Assembly: GCA_905221615.1 (NCBI GenBank)
Contig: CAJNDT010005866.1
Location: 248,001-312,000, forward strand
DNA from: Symbiodinium sp. CCMP2592
Lineage: Eukaryota; Sar; Dinophyceae; Suessiales; Symbiodiniaceae
Length of the DNA: 64,000 nucleotides
Reading direction: 5' to 3'
Shown: positions 10,201 through 19,600 of the stretch, piece after piece
How the letters are laid out: each line of letters starts with the position of its first letter
Position numbering within the stretch: the stretch's first letter is position 1
The notes under the pieces: model-generated
Told to the model about the DNA's origin: nothing
Database searches by the model: none
Seen by the model: the letters and a program-made list of their open reading frames with translations, nothing else
Made by a program: the position numbers and the translations under genes

Positions 10201-10939
10201 ACAGACACAGGTCTGACTTAAAGCCTCAGGTCCCAAGACAGCTGTCATTGCAGTAGCTCAGCATCCTTGCAAACCATAGCAGCAGTAGTCATGTCGAAAG
10301 CAAGTGTGACCGCAAGATCTTGCGTGGCGCAGCAATGGCGATCCTTACGGCAATGTCTTTGAGTACTTACCAGTCGCTGGCTGACCAGTATCGACATCAC
10401 ATTCATCACCAACTCGAAATTCTGCGAGCTCGCCATGAACCTAAGAACATGTAAATCCCGATACTTTAACCCCGCACCCCCGAACCGGCTGCCTGACAAC
10501 CCTATTCAGGCAAATGCTAGATCTCTGAACCTCCTGTCTGGTCTAGCACCTAAGGTTCGGCGGTCTCTTTTCTTGGCTTGGGGATCTCTTCCGTTCCTTG
10601 GGCCGGGGCCTCACGGTTCGGTCCGGCACCGTGGGGATTTTTCGCAGGTTTTGGTTCGTTCTAGCAGTTTCGGGTTATAAGGCGGGGTTCAGAAGCACAG
10701 GGTCGAGACTGTAGCAGCCTCCAGCGGCTGACTCCAGCGAATGTTGCAGGTTTTGAGACGTCGAGATTGATCTGGGCATTCAACGCTTATTTTACAGCTC
10801 CCGCCCAAGGCCTCCCAAAACCCCCGTCTTTAGCGCCTCGAAACGCCTATGCCAATGCCAACCTGCAGCAAAACCACGCACAACAGATCTTTCTCAATCG
10901 GCTGAATGTTCATAATCACGCAATGTCCCCACTGTGAGT
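7251..10939. other. No supported gene; stop-poor sequence with stray telomere-like words
   Basis: Scattered TTTAGGG / CCCTAAA words occur throughout. At 7376-7700 all three plus frames are open at once, so openness is not evidence of coding. At 8495-9015 one frame is open with three stops and includes a hydrophobic stretch, but I cannot match it to a family. A decayed gene is possible and unproven. Confidence 0.4.
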
Positions 10940-11425
10940 CAGCCCTCTCATCCTAAACCCTAATCCCTAACCCACTAAACCCCTTAATTAACGCCCCTGA
11001 ATCCTTAAACCATTGAACCTCTCAACGACGACGCTTAAAACCCTACACTACCCATCCTAAACACCAAGCCCTAAACCCTCAACCTCAAACCCCTAAACCC
11101 TAAAACCCCAAACCCCAAACCCTAAACCTTAAACCCCAAACCCTAAACCCTTAACCCTAAGCCCCAAACCCCAAACCCTGCGCCCTAAACCCCAAACCCT
11201 GAACCCTAAGCCGCAAACTCTAAACCCTAAACCATGAACCCTAAACCGACCCTAAACCACAAGACAAACCTGGCGGTTCTTGACCAAAAGCTCCACCCAC
11301 GAGCCGGTCAAAGGTCTCCTTGCACAGAAGTTGCTCGGCTCGGCAAAAAATGAAGCGTTTAGGGGATTTGGGGGGTTAGGAGTTTAGGGGTTGAGGGTTT
11401 AGGGGTTTCGGGCGTTTAGGGTTTA
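10940..11425. repeat. Degenerate telomere-type repeat tract (CCCTAAA, then TTTAGGG)
   Basis: About 11030-11260 is mostly CCCTAAACC-type words. About 11359-11425 switches to TTTAGGG-type words. It abuts the 3' end of the LINE. Confidence 0.85.
11410..11425. repeat. Candidate target-site duplication, LINE 3' side
   Basis: GGGCGTTTAGGGTTTA is identical to 20886-20901 on the other side of the LINE. The TTTAGGGTTTA part is common in this genome, so support rests on the added GGGCG and on the position at both element ends. Confidence 0.5.
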
Positions 11426-11501
11426 TGACACGCAATCTGAAGCGGACGCACAGCGCGAGCGGTGCGGCCAGCCGAATCCAAGATGCTTGGTCCCTCAACG
11501 C

Positions 11502-14500
11502 TCACAGTTGGAGCGAGGCAAAAGGCCTGCTGAACATGGCCAGAGAACGACAAGCCTGTCGGCTCGAGTAGTCTCGAAGCAGTTGCTGCCCCCGTTTCAG
11601 AAGCTCGAAATCAGCCCCAACAATCAACCCATCACAAGGAAAGGTAAAACCAAGACCCCGACGATCAAGTTGATGCAGAAACAATCGAGAGAACCCGAAC
11701 TGCTTGACAAAAATCCGAAGTGCTTTGCGAACCAGTCTGAGCTGTACAGAGACCGGTAGCCTAGGTACTGGAAGCGGAGCCTGAACACTGATCCACTGGC
11801 TCGTAGAGCCACTCTGTACAGGGAAGCGCGCCTTCCCATCAATCACAAGCATGGCTAGCAGTTCGAGCCAGCTGATCGGATAGACAAAGTTGGAACTAGC
11901 ATCCTGCGCCAATAAGAACTGGCAGACATTGACTACGAAGTCAGCCGGTAGCCCCGAGCATTTCGAGGTCGTGACATGTTGCCAACCAACAGGCAGCTCA
12001 TCAGCAATGTCAACAGTTCGCGGCAAACCCAGCGGAAGAGCATCCTCAGGGTCGCACGGCACAGCTGCACCTGAAGCGACAGAAGCACGCACAGGAGCAT
12101 GGCCGCTCGTAATGTCGGCGATGCCGCAGTAGATGCTACGAAGTGCACGAAGTCTGGCGGCCTGCAGCTGAAAGTACTGTGTGGCCTGGCTGTGGGCCTT
12201 TTGCAAAACCAGTGGTCGATTGAGATTGCAGATGCCGGCAACTGTATCAGCGTGTTGGTTCCAGACTGCAAGCCATTCCTCGAAGGGGCCGTCACATAGC
12301 TCTCGATCGAGATGTGAGGGCGTGTGTTGGACCTGAACCAGGTCCGGCTCCACGTCCGCCAAATGTTGCTCAATCTGATGCCATAAGTCAGCGTTGTGCC
12401 AAGAATCATCAACCCGGCCTCCTTCAACCAGGCTTCGAAGCTGGGCCGCCAAAGTTTCAGCATCACACCAGATGACGGCAGAGCATCCAAATTTTCGCAC
12501 CCAAGCGACAGCTGCCAGAAGCGCAGACAACTCGGCTCTGGGAACAGTCTGTAGCAGGCCTGCGAGAGGTCCACAGGCAACGATTGCACCAGAGCTGGCG
12601 TTCACTACCCCCCAGGCTGCCAGGGCAAGATTCGGATCCTCAGGTTGGCTGCAAGAGCCGTCAGTAAAGAGGTGTTGGCAAACACCCTCGGCAGGAGCTG
12701 AGAGAAACGACAGAGTCTGATCCTCCAAGTGGTGCAGCTGATTGCGCAATACCGTGGTAAAAGGGTTTAGGGAGGGCAGGAGATGATGAGTGAGCGCACG
12801 AGGTAGGGTATTCCACTCTGCAACAACCCAGGAGTGAGCTGCACGGGCAGTGGCAAACCGTGGGCAAACACAAACCCGATGAAAAGCGTCATCAGGCAGA
12901 TTGCACTCGACGCAAAACCCACTCTGTTCTAAGTCAAACTTCGCCTGAGACTCTCCAAACATATTGGATCCGCTCTGAAGCGCCGCAACCCTAGACCTAG
13001 TAACCTGAGAAAGGCTGGGCCAATCAAGCATGACCAAACCGGGGTCAATACTGTCAAGATCCTGCATTGTCTGCCGGTGTCGATGCATGAGAGCCAGATG
13101 CTTAAGCCACGATCGCTCAGCAGCGGCACGCAGGGTGGGCAAAGGAGTTTGCAGCAAGTCATGACGAAGGCCTTCATCATCGACAATGAAAGGCGGAAAG
13201 AGAACTCGCCAGTGGAGCTGGTGCAGAAGGGTGAGCAACACCGAGAATGGACCCGAGAGTAACTGACCATGAAACCTGGACATAAAGAGTTGCCACAAGC
13301 CCAGGACCTGAGGTTGTTTGCCACAGACTCGGCGAAACGTACAGAGACAATCCCACAGCTGATAAAATCCAGGATCGACCTTCAGGACACCAGACAAGGT
13401 GAGCCGGAGAGACGGACTCTGCCCACTGCACTGAAGCTTCAGGGCCCGAATTGCTTTAGTACGGAGGCGTTGCACAGTATCATCGGGAACTAGGCAACAA
13501 GCCGCGTCATGAAATGCGTTTTGCCAGAGCTTGGCTGGGAGCACTCTAAGTTTGAGTGACAGCGGTGCTTTAGAGCACTCCAGGCGGCGAAAGATCGGTT
13601 CGAGAGCCGTGCAGCGCTCTAGCAAAAACCGGCTGGGAGCACAGGGGCCAAATGAAAGTACCCCGCCAAGTTCACGGCAGGCGGCAACGGTGTTTAAACC
13701 CAGCTCCCGAAGGACCCTTCTTTGCACAGCATCGGTAGACCACACAAAAGTTTTGGAGCGGTCGAGCTCAAGACCGAGTCCATCACAAAAGCATTGTGTG
13801 GCATTGAGAGCATGGACAACAGAGTAGGCGGTATCGCCATGGCCGAGGAGATTGTCGACGTAAGACAGACTCCGAATAGAGGGAGTGAAGACCTCAAGGT
13901 ATCGGTGATAAAGGAAATCACAGATGCACATGGCAACGACACTCAAAGGGCAACCTTCGGGGAATCCGCGTGTGGAGCCTATGGCTTCGCTGACACAGCC
14001 ATGGACAACAAAGCGGCGTTGCATTCGGCACAAGAAGTTGGACCAAGGGCAGAGGACACAGTCCGGGATGCCTAGCCAGCGCGCCGCATGGAAAAGCGGC
14101 TCGCGAGGAAGGTTGTTGAAGGCCTTGACGAGGTCAGTGCTGTAGCCATTCATTGGCATTGAGCCCTGGACGGCCGTCTCAAGACACGCTTGCAAGCCCA
14201 GCCAGATTTCAGCCGGTTCGTGGCCTGGCAGAAAGCCAAAGGCGCCATCAGGCATAAAGCCTCGGAGCCATTGTAAAAGCTGTCGAGCACGAATGCCGCT
14301 CCAGGTGCGATAAATGACACTGAACAATACGATGGGTCTATATCCCTCAACGTCAAGTTTGCCGTTTTTCTTGTCGAGGGCGTGGACAAGGCCTAGAAGA
14401 AGTTGCTCAGGCCAAGCAACGCCGGCCTCAATGGCGGTGAGCAGCGACAACAGTTCCTCGATGCGCGGGCGAGGCATGTGCAGCAAATCCTGTTTGGCAT

Positions 14501-16589
14501 AGCCATCAGGGCCACGGGCAGCATAAGGCCGAAAACGCGAGACAGCGGCAAGCCATTGTGTGGTGGTGATCGGCTGCAAGGAGCACTCACGTCGGGGCAA
14601 GAAAGCCCTGGTGAAGCGTAACAGCCTTTCCCACTCAGCAGGTGCAGAAGTTTTGTTCCAACGCCGAGACCAAACTTTGACGAACTCGGCATGCACTTCG
14701 GAAGGTGTAGAAACAAAATGGATTTGCTCAAGCTCTGAGTCAACCGAGAGGGGGACAGAGCCGCTGATGCGGCAGGTATCCGAGGAAAGAAGGGCTATGG
14801 CAACCGGCTGTCCGTCCAGCCGCCATTCAGAGTGACCAGAAGTCACAAGGTTGGAGTCCACATGAAGAGTGCGGTCATCTTCATCGCAGGCCAGAACCCC
14901 ATAGCAGCGAGAGGCAACCAGCAAATCAACATGAGAACTAGGAGCTTCACGGAGCTCCTGAAATAACTGCTTGCATGTGGCATCGTGCCGTTCACGAAGT
15001 ATCTTCTGTCTTTTATGAATGTGCCACCCTTCGAATTTGCGGAAGTTGTCGCGAAAGTCACTGAAAATGATCAGAGCAAGGCCGTAGTGAGGAACCTGGT
15101 CAGGCAATGTGCGAGGGCTGCCGGAGTGCTGGACCGGCCGATTGGTCCACCACGCATGAAAACCAAGGTGGAAGCCCGTGGCATGGCGGATCGCAGCCCA
15201 CAGGGAGCCACGGTATTCAAGTGCTTGCTCAGAAGAAGCCCCCTTCTTTAATGCATGACAGAGACTCTGAAGCCGCCGTAACTGTTTGAACCAGCGGTGA
15301 ACTTCCTTCGACACAAAATCATGCCGTAGAGCCTCTTCGCCTGCACGGCTAGACCGAGCACAGGCCACGGGAGTAGCCTTGAGAACAGGGGTCTTGAGTC
15401 TGGCACGGCCATAGCAGGAGCTAGGCAGTCGACCCCCGGGCACCGACACAGAACCATTAAGACTGTGTTCAAAGAGGCGGGCATGTTGGGCATAGAAAGT
15501 GGTGCTGTCACCACTGAGCGGCACCGAAACATGAGCCTGCGCATGAAAGCGCTCCAGTGCAATCTCCGACCAAGGAATCTCGGAAGGGAGAGGCCAAGCC
15601 CAATAGGCCTCAGCACTGAGAGCAATTCGGAATTGAGCACCTACGGTGGAGTGCTCCATGAAGACGTCCTGAACTGAAGAGGCTGTGCACAGCGAGGCGG
15701 CCTCAGGTGACAGGAAGATGTAGTCTCGTCTTGTGGCTCCTTTACAGGTCGGCCGGATGGGAGAAGCCCATCGCTGCCAAGCGAGGTCTTGGATGTCAAT
15801 CCATCCAGCCTGTTTCCAGAGACTTACCTGCAACAGAGAGTCTTGGTCAGCATTGAAGTCACCAACAATGGCTCTAGGACCAGCGCGTCCAAGCACAACC
15901 TCCTGAGTGAGGGGGGTGAGGAGGGCATCAGTGGATGAAGAGGCTTGGGCATGGTTTTGGCTGTAGCCATAGACATTGGCGACCAGCAACGGAAAGCCTG
16001 GCACCAAGTGTTGAACAAGTTGGATCCGGCCTGAGCTAAAGAGGTCTTCAGGCCAGCAGACTCGGACTTCATGTGCAGGCCAGTCGGACATAGAGAGGAC
16101 CCCGGTCCAAGCTCCAGCCCAGTCGCTATGGGCTCTCAAGGGTGCAGGAGCACCAGACAAGGTCCGAAGGCAGCGGTGTTGGGCCTTGCCAAGATGCTGC
16201 AGGGTTTTTTTGCAGCTAGGGAACGTGACTGCTGACAACTGGGTCTCACTTAAACAGTGAATTCCGATTCCTTGTTCGATGAAAACGGCTTCTTTGCCAC
16301 GCAAGCCTGAAGGATTGGATGTGGTGAGCCAGAACGTGTCGCCTGGACCAGGATTGGCTGCTTCGCCCACTCGAGGATGAAGACAAGCAGTGTGGTCGGC
16401 CTGCACCGATGGCAGGCAGCAAAACAAGCAACTAAGCCAAATGAGAACGCTCCCAGGGAAAAGGCCAGCCCTGGAGCCCGAAGAATGGAACTGGGTCGCA
16501 CAACGGCGACGTGCAAGCCAAGAGAAGTCCACTAGAGAGGGGAGCAGCCCAGCCCCACAGTGAAGCAATCCAATGGCCAAGCAGAGCAA
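11502..16589 (-). CDS. LINE ORF2: endonuclease, reverse transcriptase, RNase H
   Basis: 1695 residues. It nicks target DNA and copies the element RNA into the genome by target-primed reverse transcription. In order: a hydrophobic N-terminus; a motif Gly-Glu-Ala-Ala-Asn-Pro-Gly-Pro at 75-82; an apurinic-type endonuclease at about 85-325 (Glu115, GDFNAD 243-248, RRDYIF 287-292, a final Glu-His-Ser 312-314 where Ser-Asp-His is usual); reverse transcriptase at about 680-960 (RGPDG 692-696, catalytic Asp819 in STDLVKAFN, FPEGCPLS 876-883, YVDN 910-913); a CX2CX7HX4C knuckle (Cys1226, Cys1229, His1237, Cys1242); and RNase H (Asp1310, Glu1353, Asp1376, Asp1448). YVDN in place of YxDD is odd: it may be normal for this lineage or may be a defect. 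The start is the first ATG, 54 bp after the ORF1 stop. Confidence 0.93.
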   Translation of the reverse strand: MLCLAIGLLHCGAGLLPSLVDFSWLARRRCATQFHSSGSRAGLFPGSVLIWLSCLFCCLPSVQADHTACLHPRVGEAANPGPGDTFWLTTSNPSGLRGKEAVFIEQGIGIHCLSETQLSAVTFPSCKKTLQHLGKAQHRCLRTLSGAPAPLRAHSDWAGAWTGVLSMSDWPAHEVRVCWPEDLFSSGRIQLVQHLVPGFPLLVANVYGYSQNHAQASSSTDALLTPLTQEVVLGRAGPRAIVGDFNADQDSLLQVSLWKQAGWIDIQDLAWQRWASPIRPTCKGATRRDYIFLSPEAASLCTASSVQDVFMEHSTVGAQFRIALSAEAYWAWPLPSEIPWSEIALERFHAQAHVSVPLSGDSTTFYAQHARLFEHSLNGSVSVPGGRLPSSCYGRARLKTPVLKATPVACARSSRAGEEALRHDFVSKEVHRWFKQLRRLQSLCHALKKGASSEQALEYRGSLWAAIRHATGFHLGFHAWWTNRPVQHSGSPRTLPDQVPHYGLALIIFSDFRDNFRKFEGWHIHKRQKILRERHDATCKQLFQELREAPSSHVDLLVASRCYGVLACDEDDRTLHVDSNLVTSGHSEWRLDGQPVAIALLSSDTCRISGSVPLSVDSELEQIHFVSTPSEVHAEFVKVWSRRWNKTSAPAEWERLLRFTRAFLPRRECSLQPITTTQWLAAVSRFRPYAARGPDGYAKQDLLHMPRPRIEELLSLLTAIEAGVAWPEQLLLGLVHALDKKNGKLDVEGYRPIVLFSVIYRTWSGIRARQLLQWLRGFMPDGAFGFLPGHEPAEIWLGLQACLETAVQGSMPMNGYSTDLVKAFNNLPREPLFHAARWLGIPDCVLCPWSNFLCRMQRRFVVHGCVSEAIGSTRGFPEGCPLSVVAMCICDFLYHRYLEVFTPSIRSLSYVDNLLGHGDTAYSVVHALNATQCFCDGLGLELDRSKTFVWSTDAVQRRVLRELGLNTVAACRELGGVLSFGPCAPSRFLLERCTALEPIFRRLECSKAPLSLKLRVLPAKLWQNAFHDAACCLVPDDTVQRLRTKAIRALKLQCSGQSPSLRLTLSGVLKVDPGFYQLWDCLCTFRRVCGKQPQVLGLWQLFMSRFHGQLLSGPFSVLLTLLHQLHWRVLFPPFIVDDEGLRHDLLQTPLPTLRAAAERSWLKHLALMHRHRQTMQDLDSIDPGLVMLDWPSLSQVTRSRVAALQSGSNMFGESQAKFDLEQSGFCVECNLPDDAFHRVCVCPRFATARAAHSWVVAEWNTLPRALTHHLLPSLNPFTTVLRNQLHHLEDQTLSFLSAPAEGVCQHLFTDGSCSQPEDPNLALAAWGVVNASSGAIVACGPLAGLLQTVPRAELSALLAAVAWVRKFGCSAVIWCDAETLAAQLRSLVEGGRVDDSWHNADLWHQIEQHLADVEPDLVQVQHTPSHLDRELCDGPFEEWLAVWNQHADTVAGICNLNRPLVLQKAHSQATQYFQLQAARLRALRSIYCGIADITSGHAPVRASVASGAAVPCDPEDALPLGLPRTVDIADELPVGWQHVTTSKCSGLPADFVVNVCQFLLAQDASSNFVYPISWLELLAMLVIDGKARFPVQSGSTSQWISVQAPLPVPRLPVSVQLRLVRKALRIFVKQFGFSRLFLHQLDRRGLGFTFPCDGLIVGADFELLKRGQQLLRDYSSRQACRSLAMFSRPFASLQL

Positions 16590-16643
16590 AAGATTGCATG
16601 CGCATACCAGCCTGCCCCGGAGGGAGCAGCTGGGCCGAGCTAG

Positions 16644-19600
16644 TCATTCAGCCCGGTGTTTTTTGGCCAACAAGGCTTCAAGACGGCTACTTTGCTCCTC
16701 GAGCTGTTTGTGAAGCTGCGAAGAGATCTCAAGGCCGAGGGAGCCGACAGCGGTTTGCACACACTTCTGCACAGATTCTGCTTGTTGGGACAGATCTTGC
16801 TTAACCTGGGAAAGCTCGGCTTGCTGAGCGGTGACTGCAGTTTGCATGGTGGACACCTGCTGGCCGAAAGATTGGAACCATCCCTCGAACTTTGAGCCCT
16901 GAAGCTTAAGCTCCTGCACCGTGGACTCGAGACGAGCAAACCTGGCCTCATGGGCGGATGACTGGTCAAGTGTGGCTTGGGTGGTCTCGGAAATCTGCTT
17001 GTGGACAAGTTCCTTGACCCCAGAGGCAAGTTCGGTGCGGAGTTGCTCAATCTTCGAGCTGGCGGCAGCTGAGGAGGCAGTAGGCGGCCCCGGCGCAGGA
17101 AGGCCAGGAGGGGCCCGAGCAAGGGCCCAAGGATCCAGACCGTTGGCCCAAGGGTCAGGGCAGGTATCATCATCATCATTCAGGATGCTGCGCTTTGTGC
17201 GATTGGAAGCCGTGACTGCAATGGGAGCAGCCTGCAAGGCTGTGTCGCGGACTTTGTGCACCAACACGAAGGAATCGCCGCAAGCTAAAGCCGGGGCTGG
17301 CGGGTCCTCACATGCTCCGACGAGCCAGGCAGAGCCTTCAGAATCCCTTCGGCCAGGTTGTAAAGGCTTTGCGGCCCACTTCCAACCCCGCAGCAAAGAA
17401 TGCAAGTGCTTTCGCAGGCATCCAAAGGGCAATGGATGGAGGCGGTAATGTGCCTTGACAAGAACCTTTGAGAACTCACAGCCGGGACGAAGGGCCTCGA
17501 AGACGGCTTGTTCATCAGCATCTCGGACTCGGAGCCCAAAACGTTTCCCTAGCCGAGCAATTGCTATGGCCTTGGTGCATGTGCGTAGACTGTGAAGAGT
17601 CTTGACATAATCTGCCTCGGGTAGCCAGACAACGGCGTAGCCAGGGTGGGGCCCCGAGCCCCCGGGGGCTCGCGGTTCAACGTAGAAGCCTCTGGTGACA
17701 ATCTTTTGCAGGTGCATCAAAGCAGAGGATGGGACCCGGATGAGGCAGTGGAAAACCTGAGCGACGGGTGCATCGATGCGCCCACCTTCGAGCTTGGCCC
17801 ATTGCCGCCCCCAAAGGTCGAGAATAAGACGATCGACGACATCAGCCTCCTCAACTGCGGGATGGAAGCGGCCGCAGTTCTGTGCACAGGCTTTATCGCC
17901 ACAAAGCGAAAGACCAGGGATGTGCTGCAGCAATGCCTTGATGGGTCCTTCGGTAAGTGTGGCCCAATCCAGGGCAAACTCATCCCGGTACACCGAGATT
18001 TTGCAGGTGATGGTCTCAAGCTGGTGTGCTTCCTCAATGCTTGCGTGCGAGAGCTGCACTTGCTCGTCACCAACCTGAATCAGCGAGCCACGGATGAGTA
18101 TGGCTTCCTCGGTGGGGCCATAGACTGCTGGAAACTGCAAAGGGGAAACCGGCGTGCTCCCACAAATGTCGGCCGGGAGCTCTGTAACGCAAACGAGGCC
18201 CAAAGCATCAACACTCAGAGACTGGTGGGCTTGCAGAAAAGGAAGAGCCTGTTGAGCACTGCAGAAAGCAACACCTTGCGCCTGATTGCAGACCTCAGCA
18301 AATGCAAGTTGTGGCAACGGGCGGCCATCCTCAGTAACAAAAGAGCCAGAGGTGATGAGGAGCTTGGTGGGGTCTACCTGCAAAGGCCCAGGATTGGACT
18401 TGGAGTCCTTGTCCTTTTTCTTTTTTGCCTTGCCATTGGCAACTGCCGTCCCGAATTTCGCATGAGCCTTGGCCTCTATGTGGGCTTGAAGTTCATCCTG
18501 CTGTATCCAGCGAAACATCGAGCTAGGCTGAGACCCGAGCTGCTTGAGCTGAGGCCAGGGGTGCTTCAAAGCAAGTGCCTTGGCAATAGGACCTGCCCCG
18601 ATTTTTTGCACGGCAGCCCGAATGCGCTCATCAGTGGCAGAGCTGGGCACTCCGCGCTCAGCAAGAAGCTCACCCAGATGTTTGGCCTGTTCGGCAGAGA
18701 GGCCACCGGCGGCAAAATGTGTTGCAGGGGCATTGCGATGCTTGGCTAGCAAATCAGCAGCCCAGCTGGACGCATCTGACGTTTTCTCAGCCAGAAAGGC
18801 GATGGCATGTTGCAAAGCAATGGCACCACACTCCTGTGCCTGAGCCTGGTGGAACCAAGTGCAAGAATCAAAGGTTTCAACCTCCCACTGAAAGGCTCCC
18901 GCAAGGATACGGCACGAGGTCTGCGCCGGCTGAAAAACGCGCAAAGGGACACCATCAAAGTAGTATGCCGCAACAGTGCCAGGATGCACGATTCGAAAGC
19001 CGAGGCAAGCCCAGTGCCCCGAAGCAGCAAAGACCGCAGCAACACGCTGAGAAGTGCACTTCAAGCGAAGGCCAAGGGATGCCCAGAGGGGGGCATGCGC
19101 AAGAAGAGCCGACACAAAGCTGGGTGGCAAACATAGTGCTTTGGATGCAGGGAGACTGGCCCCAACCTCCGCTATTGCCGCATCGAGCTGGCCGTCTGAA
19201 GCTGGTAGCAGAGAGCTTGAACCAAGTGCAGGACCTGATGGAACGGGGTCGACGGCTTGAAGTTTGCGCATGATCCGCACAATACACGGGTTGGTTTCCT
19301 CACACGGGTGTAGAAAGGCATCGCCAGGGAGCGCCCGACCATTTTGCCACACAGAAACGGAAAAGCCAGGGCCAAGGCCAGCACGCATCTGTGAAATGAC
19401 CGTACCAGCAGTCCAGGGCTGGAGTTCAACAGAAAGCTGGGAGACCTTGGTAAGCTGTGTGCATTGCACATGCACTGGGCTGCCATTGAACAACGAAGGC
19501 ACCGGAAAGACATCAAGGGCTTCTTGCAAGAGCCGGCGCTGAAGCTCAACAATGGCATCCGTTGGGGCAAGGCTCGACTTCACATGAAAGTGTTGCGCAG

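Noticed and set aside
10245-10499. Minus-strand exon ending at GTAAGT
   Set aside because: A canonical donor and an open frame exist, but no partner exon or family could be assigned.
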